A stretch of 64,000 bases of DNA, taken from assembly GCF_009746565.1 (NCBI RefSeq), contig NZ_WRPN01000002.1, positions 1-64,000 on the forward strand. The letters run 5' to 3'. The translations under genes were made by a program, and so were the position numbers. Source of the DNA: Mariniflexile maritimum (GTDB lineage Bacteria > Bacteroidota > Bacteroidia > Flavobacteriales > Flavobacteriaceae). Position 1 is the stretch's first letter. Every line of letters begins with the position of its first letter. Under the pieces are notes generated by a model, which ran no database searches, was not told where the DNA came from, and saw only the letters and a program-made list of their open reading frames with translations. Shown one piece after another: positions 44,330 through 53,145 of the stretch.

Positions 44330-45256
44330 TTATCCTAATTTTATTTCAAATTGTGTTAATTGCTTAAATTGTAACAAGCGTTTATGGATTTCTTCGTTTT
44401 TCAAGTGCTCCATGCGCAGTGTTCCAAATTTTTCAACACAAAATGATGCTAAAGTCGAGCCATAAATTACGGCGTTTTTCATGTTTTCAAAAGAAATATC
44501 GCCTGTTTTGGATAGGTAGCCCGCAAAACCGCCCGCAAAGGTGTCGCCGGCGCCCGTGGGATCGAAAACTTCTTCCAAAGGTAGCGCTGGGGCGTAAAAC
44601 ACATGTTCATTGTGAAATAACAGGGCACCATGCTCTCCTTTTTTGATGACTACATATTTTGGCCCCATGGCATGTATTTTTCTGGCAGCGACAACCAACG
44701 AGTATTCTCCGGTAAGTTGTCTGGCTTCTTCATCGTTTATGGTAATAACGTCAACGCGTTTCATAACTTGGTGCAGGTCTTCTAAGGCGCTATCCATCCA
44801 AAAATTCATGGTATCCAAAACAACTAATTTTGGTTTGTTCAGCATTTGGTCCAACACACTTAATTGGACGATGGGATGCAGGTTTCCTAACACCACAATG
44901 TTGGCATCGCGGTAATGTTTTGGAACAACGGGATTAAAATTGGCCAGGGTATTTAATTCCGTAACAAGGGTGTCGCGCGAATTCATGTCGTTATGATACT
45001 TACCGCTCCAGAAAAAAGTTTTACCATTTTTAACAATTTCAATGCCCGAAATGTCTATGTTTTTGCGAGATAGAAGGTCTAAATATTCTTGTGGAAAATC
45101 GCTTCCAACCACCGAAACAGCAGCAATATCGATATCAAAATGGGCAGCCGCTAAGCCAATGAATGTGGCAGCACCACCAAGAATTTTGTCGGTTTTCCCG
45201 AAAGGCGTTTCAATAGCATCAAACGCTACGGTGCCAACAATAACTAATTTGCTCAT
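44330..45256 (-). CDS. PfkB-family sugar/nucleoside kinase
   Basis: 308 aa from ATG 45256 (MSKLVIVGTVAFDAIE). The frame opens 9 codons earlier, but a promoter -7 box covers that region. PfkB signatures: GGAATFIGLAAAHF near residue 29 and the C-terminal DPTGAGDTFAGGFAGYL with the catalytic Asp. The substrate is uncertain: ribokinase/adenosine kinase-like, and proximity to purF favours a nucleoside or ribose-type substrate. Confidence 0.82.
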   Translation of the reverse strand: MSKLVIVGTVAFDAIETPFGKTDKILGGAATFIGLAAAHFDIDIAAVSVVGSDFPQEYLDLLSRKNIDISGIEIVKNGKTFFWSGKYHNDMNSRDTLVTELNTLANFNPVVPKHYRDANIVVLGNLHPIVQLSVLDQMLNKPKLVVLDTMNFWMDSALEDLHQVMKRVDVITINDEEARQLTGEYSLVVAARKIHAMGPKYVVIKKGEHGALLFHNEHVFYAPALPLEEVFDPTGAGDTFAGGFAGYLSKTGDISFENMKNAVIYGSTLASFCVEKFGTLRMEHLKNEEIHKRLLQFKQLTQFEIKLG

Positions 45257-45280
45257 TAAAGGGTGTGTGATATTTTTGTG

Positions 45281-45288
45281 CAAATATA
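45281..45288 (-). promoter_or_regulatory. -7 element for the PfkB kinase gene
   Basis: TATATTTG on the minus strand, exact TAnnTTTG, 25 bp before ATG 45256. It argues against the earlier possible start at 45283. Confidence 0.45.
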
Positions 45289-45343
45289 AGTTTTTTAGCC
45301 ACTAATGCACGAATATTTTTTGGAATGTAAAACAATATGAAAT

Positions 45344-45376
45344 TTTGTTTTTTAATGTATAAAATATGTATATTTA
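45344..45376 (+). promoter_or_regulatory. Promoter of the toxin-antitoxin pair
   Basis: TTTG (45344-45347), 21 bp, TATATTTA (45369-45376; one base off TAnnTTTG). The -7 box overlaps the operator palindrome, as expected for autorepression. Confidence 0.55.
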
Positions 45377-45393
45377 TCGTAAATAATACGATA
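45375..45393. promoter_or_regulatory. Autoregulatory operator of the toxin-antitoxin pair
   Basis: TATCGTA and TACGATA form a perfect 7-bp inverted repeat with a 5-bp spacer, ending on the first base of the antitoxin start codon and overlapping the -7 box. Such a site suits a dimeric RHH-type antitoxin. Confidence 0.6.
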
Positions 45394-45677
45394 TGGCATC
45401 AAATAAAAAACGCAAAGAAGTTATTTTAAATGAAGAAACGATAGCGATACTTCAAGAAAAGGCAAAAAGACAAGGAAGAAACCTGAAAAATTATATGGAG
45501 TTTGTTTTGTGTGAGGATGCAAATAGCTTTTTAGAAGAACCCAAAGCTTTAGAGATACGAAAAGCCTTACTTTTAAGTAGGACCCAAAGTGAAGCGGGAT
45601 TGGTAAAAACCAATGAAAATGTTATTAATGCTGCAAAAAAGAGAGTAAATGCGCATAGTGTGGACAAAGCAAGCTGA
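45393..45677 (+). CDS. Antitoxin, ribbon-helix-helix-like
   Basis: 94 aa. The N-terminal segment (about 8-42; KEVILNEETIAILQEKAKRQ) matches the strand-helix-helix layout of RHH DNA-binding antitoxins. The rest is helical and probably wraps the toxin. The toxin start overlaps its 3' end by 29 bases, and an operator palindrome lies over its start codon. Confidence 0.7.
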   Translation: MASNKKRKEVILNEETIAILQEKAKRQGRNLKNYMEFVLCEDANSFLEEPKALEIRKALLLSRTQSEAGLVKTNENVINAAKKRVNAHSVDKAS

Positions 45678-45957
45678 AGATTCTTTTAGTGCAACTATAG
45701 ATTATTTGTTGGAAACTTGGACGGTTAAAGAGTCCAAAAATTTTATCGACTTAACAGAAGCGATTACTGATAGAGTAGCATTAAATCCAAAATTATTTAA
45801 AGCTTCTGTTTTTGATAAAGAAAGTAGAGAAGCAGTTATTACGAAGCATACCAGTTTGTTTTACAGGATTTTAAATAATGATATTATTGAAATTGAATAT
45901 TTTTGGAATAACAACAGAAATCCAAATATTAAGGGAAAAACGATAAAACAAAAATAA
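45649..45957 (+). CDS. RelE/ParE-family toxin
   Basis: 102 aa RelE/ParE fold: IVWTKQAEDSFSATIDYLLETW at the start, then basic patch residues and FYRILNNDIIEIEYFWNNNRNP at the end, where RelE/ParE proteins carry their catalytic or gyrase-contact strand. ParE-like (gyrase) or ribosome-dependent RNase action cannot be separated by eye. It ends 2 bp from the convergent RNase H gene. Confidence 0.8.
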   Translation: MRIVWTKQAEDSFSATIDYLLETWTVKESKNFIDLTEAITDRVALNPKLFKASVFDKESREAVITKHTSLFYRILNNDIIEIEYFWNNNRNPNIKGKTIKQK

Positions 45958-45959
45958 GA

Positions 45960-46610
45960 TCACTTCCTTCCAAAATCGGCAGGAATTTCGCCCCATGCCT
46001 TGGTTTCCCATTTAACGATAATAGTCGTGTAAGTATTGGTTTTAAGCCAGTTTTCAGCTCTGTTAACCAACTCAAAAAGTGCTTTGTTTTTTTCGTTGGG
46101 AACTAATTTAGAGTTACAGGTCTTTTTTTTAACCCAACTCATGGCGGTTTTGCTATCGGTATATAAAATACGGTCGCTATTGTTTTTTTTAAGTAATGCC
46201 AACCCATGTACTATGGCCAAAAACTCGCCAATGTTGTTGGTGCCCTCTTCAAAAGGGCCCTGAATAAAAAGTTGCTTTTTGGTTTTGGTGTCCACGCCGC
46301 GGTATTCCATTTTTCCGGGGTTTCCGCTGGAAGCGGCATCAACCGCTATGGAATTTAGGTTAGGCTGCCCTATTTTTTTTAATTGTTCGGCTGATAAACT
46401 GGTTTTAAATTCGGTTTTCTTTCCAATATAATCAAAATAGTTGCCTTTTGAAGCTTCTTTGGCGGCATCAAAACTTTCAAACGCTTTGTATTGTGCACCT
46501 TCAAAATTGGTTATTTGTGCTTTACAGTCGTTCCAGGTTTCAAAAATGCCCGTTTTGTGGCCTTTCCAAACGGTATAGTATTTTTTCTTTTTTTTTGACA
46601 CAGATTTCAC
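45960..46610 (-). CDS. Ribonuclease H with N-terminal viroplasmin domain
   Basis: 216 aa. The N-terminal caulimovirus-viroplasmin/RNase H1 hybrid-binding domain (about 8-55; KYYTVWKGHKTGIFETWNDC) and the catalytic domain (about 80-216) with acidic residues Asp in VDAASSGNPGK, Glu in NIGEFLAI, Asp in YTDSK and a terminal Asp (ADFGRK). It degrades RNA in RNA:DNA hybrids. This two-domain form is standard in Bacteroidota. The 82-aa gene lies 31 bp upstream. Confidence 0.88.
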   Translation of the reverse strand: MKSVSKKKKKYYTVWKGHKTGIFETWNDCKAQITNFEGAQYKAFESFDAAKEASKGNYFDYIGKKTEFKTSLSAEQLKKIGQPNLNSIAVDAASSGNPGKMEYRGVDTKTKKQLFIQGPFEEGTNNIGEFLAIVHGLALLKKNNSDRILYTDSKTAMSWVKKKTCNSKLVPNEKNKALFELVNRAENWLKTNTYTTIIVKWETKAWGEIPADFGRK

Positions 46611-46641
46611 GGATTTTTACAGATTATTGAAAATTTCTTAA

Positions 46642-46890
46642 CTAATCTCTTACATATTTATCATTATGTGGATACCATTGAGTTGAAATAGCATAGGAAT
46701 AGTTATCATGTTCGATTTCAAATTTCCAAGTCCATCTGTTTACATTTTGATTTCTTATTAGTTCCCTTTTTTCAACTTTAGAAAGATTCTTTGATGCTCT
46801 GATTAAAAGCGGAAAGTCAATATTAAATTGCTTTTTTGAGTAACTCTTGTCGCAATACTTCGACAGTTCTGATTCTGGTAGAAGCCTCAA
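46642..46890 (-). CDS. Short hypothetical protein or remnant (82 aa)
   Basis: Unrecognised frame with plausible codon use and a W/Y-rich second half (NRWTWKFEIEHDNYSYAISTQWYPHNDKY). No ATG start is present: only a TTG at 46890, and the frame continues upstream a few codons to a stop. It may be the 3' part of a decayed gene. It lies between purN and the RNase H gene on the same strand. Confidence 0.4.
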   Translation of the reverse strand: MRLLPESELSKYCDKSYSKKQFNIDFPLLIRASKNLSKVEKRELIRNQNVNRWTWKFEIEHDNYSYAISTQWYPHNDKYVRD

Positions 46891-46933
46891 TTCATCAAAA
46901 TTTTTTTGCTAAATTTCTTTGTTTGAAAATAAT

Positions 46934-47527
46934 CTATTTTGGTTTTTTCGAGTTTCCATTTTCAGAATTTAAAATTCCTTCTACCACCTTCGGAAAATGT
47001 TCCATTTCCAGTTCATGTATTTTTGCGGCCACATCTTCAACACAATCATGGGCTTCAACCTCACATCTTGCTTGAAAAATAACGGTGCCTTCATCATAAT
47101 GTTCATTAACATAATGAATGGTAATGCCCGTTTCAGTTTCTTTATTGGCAACAATGGCCTCGTGTACATGCATACCAAACATCCCTTGGCCACCATATTT
47201 TGGAAGTAGTGCCGGGTGCACATTTATAACCTTATTTGGGAATTCATTGAGAATAAATTCAGGAAATTTCCATAAAAAACCAGCCAAAACAATCAAATCG
47301 GGCTTGGAGGCCTTTAAAATATTGAGAACATCATTGGTTTTGCTAAATGCAATACGATTAAATGAAAGCGCACTTACGCCAAGTGCTTTACAACGATCTA
47401 AAACTTTGGCATGAGGATTGTTAGTTAACACTTGAACAACACACGCCTTATCGCTGTTTTGAAAAAATTTGATTAAATTCTCAGCATTCGTACCGCTTCC
47501 AGACGCAAAAATTACTATTCGTTTCAT
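46934..47527 (-). CDS. purN: Phosphoribosylglycinamide formyltransferase
   Basis: 197 aa. It transfers formyl from 10-formyl-THF to GAR in purine synthesis. Motifs: VIFASGSGTNAENLIKF at the start, INVHPALLP (catalytic Asn/His) and HYVNEHYDEGTVI (catalytic Asp). Lengths match. The convergence of purF, the kinase and purN within 5 kb suggests a loose purine neighbourhood, although intervening genes break any operon. Confidence 0.93.
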   Translation of the reverse strand: MKRIVIFASGSGTNAENLIKFFQNSDKACVVQVLTNNPHAKVLDRCKALGVSALSFNRIAFSKTNDVLNILKASKPDLIVLAGFLWKFPEFILNEFPNKVINVHPALLPKYGGQGMFGMHVHEAIVANKETETGITIHYVNEHYDEGTVIFQARCEVEAHDCVEDVAAKIHELEMEHFPKVVEGILNSENGNSKKPK

Positions 47528-47757
47528 GTTAACTTCTATTTTTTTTAAGTTTTAGGGGCATTATCACGTTAAACAACCTATGTTTTCCAGATTTTTTCAT
47601 TTTTTTTATCACATTACAACCAATAATGCGAACTTGTTCAGGCAAAAAAAAGAATAAATATTAACAAATTAATAGCTAAAATAAAATAGTTAAAACTTAT
47701 TTACTAAATTACAATCACATTTTTGTAGTAAAGATGTGTTTTAAAAATAAAGTTTTT

Positions 47758-47765
47758 TATTTTTG
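47758..47765 (+). promoter_or_regulatory. -7 element for acpP
   Basis: TATTTTTG, exact TAnnTTTG, 31 bp before the acpP ATG; the surrounding 150 bases are very AT-rich, as for a highly expressed gene. No clear -33 box. Confidence 0.45.
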
Positions 47766-47796
47766 CGACTTAATTAAAACCTTAAATTAAAAGATT

Positions 47797-48030
47797 ATGT
47801 CAGACATTGCATCAAGAGTAAAAGCGATTATCGTGGACAAATTAGGAGTTGATGAGAACGAAGTTGTAACTGAAGCGAGCTTCACTAACGATTTAGGAGC
47901 AGACTCTTTAGACACTGTAGAATTAATAATGGAATTTGAAAAAGAATTCGATATCCAGATTCCAGACGATCAAGCTGAAAATATCGCAACAGTTGGTCAA
48001 GCTATCTCTTATATAGAAGCTGCAAAATAA
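47797..48030 (+). CDS. acpP: Acyl carrier protein
   Basis: 77 aa acidic four-helix protein. The phosphopantetheine attachment Ser is in [12 protein letters not shown] (Ser near 37). It carries growing acyl chains in type II fatty acid synthesis. First gene of acpP-fabF-rnc-IPExxxVDY-pyk; 13 bp to fabF. Confidence 0.96.
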   Translation: MSDIASRVKAIIVDKLGVDENEVVTEASFTNDLGADSLDTVELIMEFEKEFDIQIPDDQAENIATVGQAISYIEAAK

Positions 48031-48043
48031 GCAAAAACATTTT

Positions 48044-49294
48044 ATGGAATTAAAGCGAGTTGTAGTCACAGGATTAGGGGCTTTAACACCTATTGGCAAT
48101 ACCAAGGATGATTTTTGGAACGGCTTAATAAGTGGTAAAAGCGGCGCTGCGCCTATAACCTATTTTGACACCGAAAAGTTTAAAACCAAATTTGCTTGCG
48201 AACTAAAAAACTTTGTGGCAACCGATTTTATCGATAGGAAACTGGCAAGCAGAATGGACCGGTTTACCCAATACGCCATGGTAGCGGCCGATGAAGCCAT
48301 TGCCGATGCAAAGCTAGACCTTGGCGCCATTAATAAATTGCGGGCAGGTGTTATATGGGGAGCAGGTATTGGCGGTTTGGAAACATTTCAAGATGAAGTT
48401 TTAAACTTCGCCAAAGGAGATGGTTCGCCCAGGTTTAATCCGTTTTTTATTCCTAAAATGATTGCCGACATCGCGCCAGGTAACATTTCCATAAAATATG
48501 GATTTATGGGGCCTAATTACACAACGGTTTCTGCGTGCGCCTCATCTGCAAACGCCATGTTCGATGCTTTAAACGCCATTAGGCTGGGGCATTGTGATGT
48601 GGTAATAACTGGCGGAAGCGAAGCAGCGGTTACCATTGCTGGAATGGGTGGCTTCAATGCCATGCATGCCCTTTCAACCAGAAACGAAAGTCCAGAAACG
48701 GCCTCACGTCCATTTGACGCAACCAGAGATGGTTTTGTTCTTGGTGAAGGCGCTGGCGCACTCGTTTTGGAAGAATACGAACATGCCAAAGCGCGAGGTG
48801 CCAAAATTTATGCTGAGTTTGTTGGAGGCGGTCTGTCATCCGACGCTTACCACATGACGGCGCCACACCCTGATGGCATTGGCGTTATGGCCGTTATGAG
48901 AAATTGTTTAGAAAATGCAGGTTTAAAACCAGAAGATGTGGACCATATAAATACCCATGGCACATCAACACCGCTAGGTGACGTTGCAGAACTAAAAGCA
49001 ATTTCAGAAGTATTTGGCAGTCATGCAAAGACCATAAATATTAATTCAACAAAATCAATGACCGGCCACTTATTAGGTGCTGCCGGTGCTATTGAAGCCA
49101 TTTCTACCATTTTGGCCATGGAAAACGGCATCGTGCCTCCAACCATTAACCACACAACGGTAGATGAAAACATTGACCCAGAATTAAATTTAACCTTAAA
49201 CAAGGCACAAAAACGCAACGTAAAAGTAGCAATGAGTAATACATTTGGATTTGGCGGACATAACGCTTGTGTATTATTCAAGAAATTAGACTAA
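48044..49294 (+). CDS. fabF: Beta-ketoacyl-ACP synthase II
   Basis: 416 aa condensing enzyme. Catalytic Cys in SACASSANAM (near 164), His in THGTSTPLGD (near 304) and His in GHLLGAAGAIE (near 341). It elongates acyl-ACP with malonyl-ACP. It directly follows acpP and is followed by rnc after 7 bp. Confidence 0.96.
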   Translation: MELKRVVVTGLGALTPIGNTKDDFWNGLISGKSGAAPITYFDTEKFKTKFACELKNFVATDFIDRKLASRMDRFTQYAMVAADEAIADAKLDLGAINKLRAGVIWGAGIGGLETFQDEVLNFAKGDGSPRFNPFFIPKMIADIAPGNISIKYGFMGPNYTTVSACASSANAMFDALNAIRLGHCDVVITGGSEAAVTIAGMGGFNAMHALSTRNESPETASRPFDATRDGFVLGEGAGALVLEEYEHAKARGAKIYAEFVGGGLSSDAYHMTAPHPDGIGVMAVMRNCLENAGLKPEDVDHINTHGTSTPLGDVAELKAISEVFGSHAKTININSTKSMTGHLLGAAGAIEAISTILAMENGIVPPTINHTTVDENIDPELNLTLNKAQKRNVKVAMSNTFGFGGHNACVLFKKLD

Positions 49295-49301
49295 ATCCCG
49301 A

Positions 49302-50042
49302 ATGAAGTACATTCGTAACATATTGAATTCCCGTTTTAAACGCAACGGGAATTTTTTTATGGCCCTAATCAAGATTCTGGAGTTCAAGCCCAAGGACGAA
49401 AAATTCTATAGAAAAGCCTTCACGCACCGTTCCATGAACATCAAGGACAGCAAAGGGAACGCCATTAATTACGAACGCTTGGAGTTTTTGGGCGATGCCA
49501 TGTTAAGCGCCGTTATCGCATCGCATTTATATCGCGAAGTACCATCGGGCGATGAAGGCTACCTAACCAAAATGCGCTCTAAAGTAGTAAGCAGGGAACA
49601 TTTGAACGAACTTGGAAAAGAACTCAACTTAATTGGCTTGGTTGAAAGTAAAATTCCGCCAGGTCAATTTGGCGACAATATCCACGGAAATTTGTTTGAG
49701 GCTTTAGTGGGCGCCATTTTTTTGGACCGAGGCTATAACTACTGTGAAAAATTTATCTACAATCGAATCATCATACCGTATGTTGATATTGAAACCCTAG
49801 AAGGCAAGGTTATCAGCTATAAGAGCCTTCTTATTGAATGGTGCCAAAAAGAAAAGAAAATATTTAGCTACCATGTTTACGAAGATACTGGCAATGATGA
49901 TATTAGACACTTTTCGGTAAAACTATCCATAGACAATAAAGTAGTTGCAAAGGCAAGAGCAACCTCAAAGAAAAAAGCCGAAGAAAAAGCATCAAAACGC
50001 GCGTTTTTTGTGTTCCAGAACAAAATGTCGAAAATGATTTGA
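49302..50042 (+). CDS. rnc: Ribonuclease III
   Basis: 246 aa. The signature ERLEFLGDAMLSAV and second acidic cluster (GNLFEALVGAIFLD) form the catalytic centre; a dsRNA-binding domain occupies about 180-240 (KSLLIEWCQKEKKI to KKKAEEKASKRA). It cuts double-stranded RNA in rRNA maturation. The downstream Met at residue 20 (MALIKILEF) is an alternative start. Confidence 0.94.
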   Translation: MKYIRNILNSRFKRNGNFFMALIKILEFKPKDEKFYRKAFTHRSMNIKDSKGNAINYERLEFLGDAMLSAVIASHLYREVPSGDEGYLTKMRSKVVSREHLNELGKELNLIGLVESKIPPGQFGDNIHGNLFEALVGAIFLDRGYNYCEKFIYNRIIIPYVDIETLEGKVISYKSLLIEWCQKEKKIFSYHVYEDTGNDDIRHFSVKLSIDNKVVAKARATSKKKAEEKASKRAFFVFQNKMSKMI

Positions 50043-50159
50043 TTTTTTTAAAATAAGCTGTTAACTACAACGTTTTAGTTGCTCTGTTCCTCAATATTCG
50101 TATTAGTTTTTTATTGATATGTTTTTTAAATACTATATTTACGGCATTTAAAATGAAAC

Positions 50160-50645
50160 ATGGCTGTTCACAAACTTATATTGGATGCTGATTTTGATGA
50201 TGCCGATTACACGTTAATAGGCATCCATTGTAACATCGAAGATTACCGTTTGGCATATCTTTTGAACAAAAAACTGAACATCAGTCTCGCCAGAAAACGT
50301 TCCGATTTAGATGGCGGTAACGGAAAAACAGGCTTTTCAATTTTTGAATGGGAAGACGCAAAACGACTTATTACATGGAGTTTAGTGTCCAATACCTGCA
50401 AAAACGAAATCGTGCATCAAGGCAATCAAAAATCATTGTTCGATGCACAAGAAAAAATAATACAAACAACCTATCTAATACCAGAGTTCAAGGCTGTTAA
50501 CTATTTTTTAAAGATAGAAAATGAATGTAGCGAAAGCAACGAAACATATATTTTAAATAAAATAGTGGAGATACCTCAAATAGCTACGGCCTTTGGTGTT
50601 GATAGTGATCAATTAAAATCAAAACACAATTTAATTTTTAGCTAA
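50160..50645 (+). CDS. IPExxxVDY-family protein
   Basis: 161 aa, a Bacteroidota-specific family named after its motif, here IPEFKAVNY with Asn in place of the usual Asp. No known domain. Its stop overlaps the pyk start (TAATG), and the family is conserved between rnc and pyk in this group. A link to pyruvate kinase expression or function is suggested by context only. Confidence 0.82.
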   Translation: MAVHKLILDADFDDADYTLIGIHCNIEDYRLAYLLNKKLNISLARKRSDLDGGNGKTGFSIFEWEDAKRLITWSLVSNTCKNEIVHQGNQKSLFDAQEKIIQTTYLIPEFKAVNYFLKIENECSESNETYILNKIVEIPQIATAFGVDSDQLKSKHNLIFS

Positions 50646-52087
50646 TGCCAATAAGAAAAAAAACCAAAATAGTTGCCACGTTAGGACCCGCAACAAGCAA
50701 TAAGGAAGTTTTAAAAGGAATGCTTGAAGAAGGAGCTAATGTTTTTAGAATAAACTTTTCACATGCCGATTATAACGATGTTGCCGAACGCATTAAAATG
50801 ATACGTGAACTTAATGAAGAATTTGGCTATACCGCGGCAATTTTGGCAGATTTACAAGGGCCTAAACTTCGTGTGGGCGTTATGAAAGAAGAAGTTTTTG
50901 TAAACCCCGGCGATGAAATAACCTTTGTAACGGGCAAACGTTTTGAAGGCACCAAAGAGCGCGTTTACATGACTTATGATAGGTTTCCCCAAGATGCAAA
51001 ACCCGGTGAGCGCATTCTTTTGGATGACGGAAAACTGATTTTTGAGGTCGTTTCAACCGATAAGAAAACAGAAGTTAAAGCACGTGTTATACAAGGTGGT
51101 CCTTTAAAATCTAAAAAAGGGGTTAATTTGCCCAATACCAACATTTCACAACCCGCCTTAACCGAAAAAGATATTGAAGATGCCATTTTTGCCATTGGGC
51201 AAGATGTGGACTGGATAGCGCTTTCCTTTGTGCGCCATGCCGAAGATTTAATGCAACTTCGCGATTTAATAGAAAAGCATAGCGACCACAAAATTCCCAT
51301 TATTGCTAAAATTGAAAAACCCGAAGCGGTTGCCAATATCGATAAAATTGTGGCGCACTGCGATGGGATCATGGTGGCACGTGGCGATTTGGGTGTGGAA
51401 GTTCCTGCCGAGGAAGTGCCACTTATTCAAAAACAGTTGGTTTTACGTGCAAAAAAAGCTAGAATCCCTGTAATTATAGCCACCCAAATGATGGAAACCA
51501 TGATTAATAGTTTAACACCAACCCGTGCCGAGGTTAACGACGTAGCCAACTCGGTAATGGACGGTGCCGATGCGGTGATGCTTTCAGGCGAAACATCGGT
51601 AGGTGAGTATCCTATTCAGGTAATTAGGCAAATGAGCAATATTTTAATAAGTGTGGAAAACTCCTCGTTAATAAAGGTGCCACAATTGCCTCCGCATATT
51701 CGTACAAACCGCTACATAACCAAATCTATTTGCTACCATGCGGCAAATATGGCCAATGAAATTAGCGCCAAGGCCATTTCAACATTAACCAACAGTGGTT
51801 ATACCGCTTTTCAAATTTCGGCATGGAGACCGCTATGCCATATTTTGGTATTTACCTCAAACAAGCGCATCTTAACACGATTGAGCTTACTTTGGGGCGT
51901 ACGCGCTTTTTACTATGATAAATTTGTAAGCACCGACGAAACGATTGAAGATGTGAATGCAATAGCCTGCAAAAAAGGATATTTGGAAGAAGGAGATATG
52001 CTCATTAGTTTAGCCGCTATGCCAATTCAAGATAAAGGAATGGTTAACACCCTTCGTGTAACCGAAATAACAAACTGCAAGATTTAG
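50645..52087 (+). CDS. pyk: Pyruvate kinase
   Basis: 480 aa. The TIM-barrel core has KIVATLGPAT, the active-site signature IIAKIEKPEAV and MVARGDLGVEVP, followed by the B domain insert and the C-terminal allosteric domain. It makes pyruvate and ATP from PEP and ADP. It is translationally coupled to the upstream gene and is followed after 5 bp by an acyltransferase. Confidence 0.96.
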   Translation: MPIRKKTKIVATLGPATSNKEVLKGMLEEGANVFRINFSHADYNDVAERIKMIRELNEEFGYTAAILADLQGPKLRVGVMKEEVFVNPGDEITFVTGKRFEGTKERVYMTYDRFPQDAKPGERILLDDGKLIFEVVSTDKKTEVKARVIQGGPLKSKKGVNLPNTNISQPALTEKDIEDAIFAIGQDVDWIALSFVRHAEDLMQLRDLIEKHSDHKIPIIAKIEKPEAVANIDKIVAHCDGIMVARGDLGVEVPAEEVPLIQKQLVLRAKKARIPVIIATQMMETMINSLTPTRAEVNDVANSVMDGADAVMLSGETSVGEYPIQVIRQMSNILISVENSSLIKVPQLPPHIRTNRYITKSICYHAANMANEISAKAISTLTNSGYTAFQISAWRPLCHILVFTSNKRILTRLSLLWGVRAFYYDKFVSTDETIEDVNAIACKKGYLEEGDMLISLAAMPIQDKGMVNTLRVTEITNCKI

Positions 52088-52092
52088 TTTTT

Positions 52093-53130
52093 TTGAATAA
52101 AATAAACAGGAATAATTTTGACTTTTTAAGGGTTGTTTTTGCTGCAACCGTAGCAATTGCCCATCTTATCGAATTAAGTGAAGTTTCTGTTTTTCAGCCC
52201 TATTTAAACTTATTTAATACCCGTTTAGCAATAGACGGGTTTTTTGTTATTAGTGGGTTTTTAATTGCTAAAAGTTATGAAAACAGTCAAAGTGTCAATG
52301 ATTACATTTTTAGAAGAGTTAAAAGGATTGTACCGGCCTATTTTTTTGTAATTGTATTTTGCGCACTGCTTTTTTCGTTAATCTCAAGTTATTCCATTCA
52401 AAGTTATTTTTTTAGTGGTCAATTTTGGAGCTACTTGGCAGCCAATTTAACCTTCCAAAATTATTTACAGCCATGCCTACCCGGTGTGTTTCAAACCAAT
52501 GCCATTTGTGCTGTAAACGGTGCTTTGTGGACCATTAAAATTGAAGAGGCTTTCTACCTTTTATTGCCTGTTTTTTATTGGTTGGTAAAAAACAAGAAAA
52601 TAAATATTTTTGTTTTGAGCGGCATCGTTTATGTGGGCTCCGTTACTTATTTTAATTATTTCGTAGCCATTGACCACTACCGAATTGCCAAGCAATTGCC
52701 CGGTGCACTTGCCTTTTTTGTAGTTGGCATACTGTTTTATAAAAACTTTTCATATTTGCTTAAGCAAAAGCACTATGTTATTGTGCCTTGTTTGGTCTTG
52801 TTCTTTTTGGAACAGTACGTTTGGGGCACCCACTTTTTAAAGCCCATAACCTACGGTTTTATGGTATTTTATTTTGCCTATGGTTTTAGCTTTTTAAATA
52901 ATTTTGGGAAGTATGGCGATTTTACATACGGCATTTATATTTACCATTTTCCATTAATTCAACTAGCGGTGTTTCTTGGGTTGTTTCATTCAAACAAACC
53001 ATTTCTGGTGGGTGTGTTGGTGTTATTGACCACGCTTGTTTTGGCAGTTTTATCGTGGCATTTACTGGAATTACGCTTTTTGTCAAGAAACAGGAAGTTG
53101 AGGCAAAAAGAGTTGTTGCGTAATGGCTAA
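52093..53130 (+). CDS. Membrane acyltransferase, OafA/Acyl_transf_3 family
   Basis: 345 aa with about ten membrane segments. The family start NNFDFLRVVFAATVAIAHL carries the conserved Arg and His, and RRVKRIVPAYFFVI follows. It probably O-acetylates a surface polysaccharide or lipid. The best start is TTG (52093), 5 bp after pyk; no ATG exists before the conserved region. Confidence 0.82.
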   Translation: MNKINRNNFDFLRVVFAATVAIAHLIELSEVSVFQPYLNLFNTRLAIDGFFVISGFLIAKSYENSQSVNDYIFRRVKRIVPAYFFVIVFCALLFSLISSYSIQSYFFSGQFWSYLAANLTFQNYLQPCLPGVFQTNAICAVNGALWTIKIEEAFYLLLPVFYWLVKNKKINIFVLSGIVYVGSVTYFNYFVAIDHYRIAKQLPGALAFFVVGILFYKNFSYLLKQKHYVIVPCLVLFFLEQYVWGTHFLKPITYGFMVFYFAYGFSFLNNFGKYGDFTYGIYIYHFPLIQLAVFLGLFHSNKPFLVGVLVLLTTLVLAVLSWHLLELRFLSRNRKLRQKELLRNG

Positions 53131-53145
53131 TTTTTTTTACACGTG

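Noticed and set aside
45257-45283. Earlier start for the PfkB kinase
   Set aside because: The region overlaps a TATATTTG -7 box and adds nine residues before the conserved first strand.
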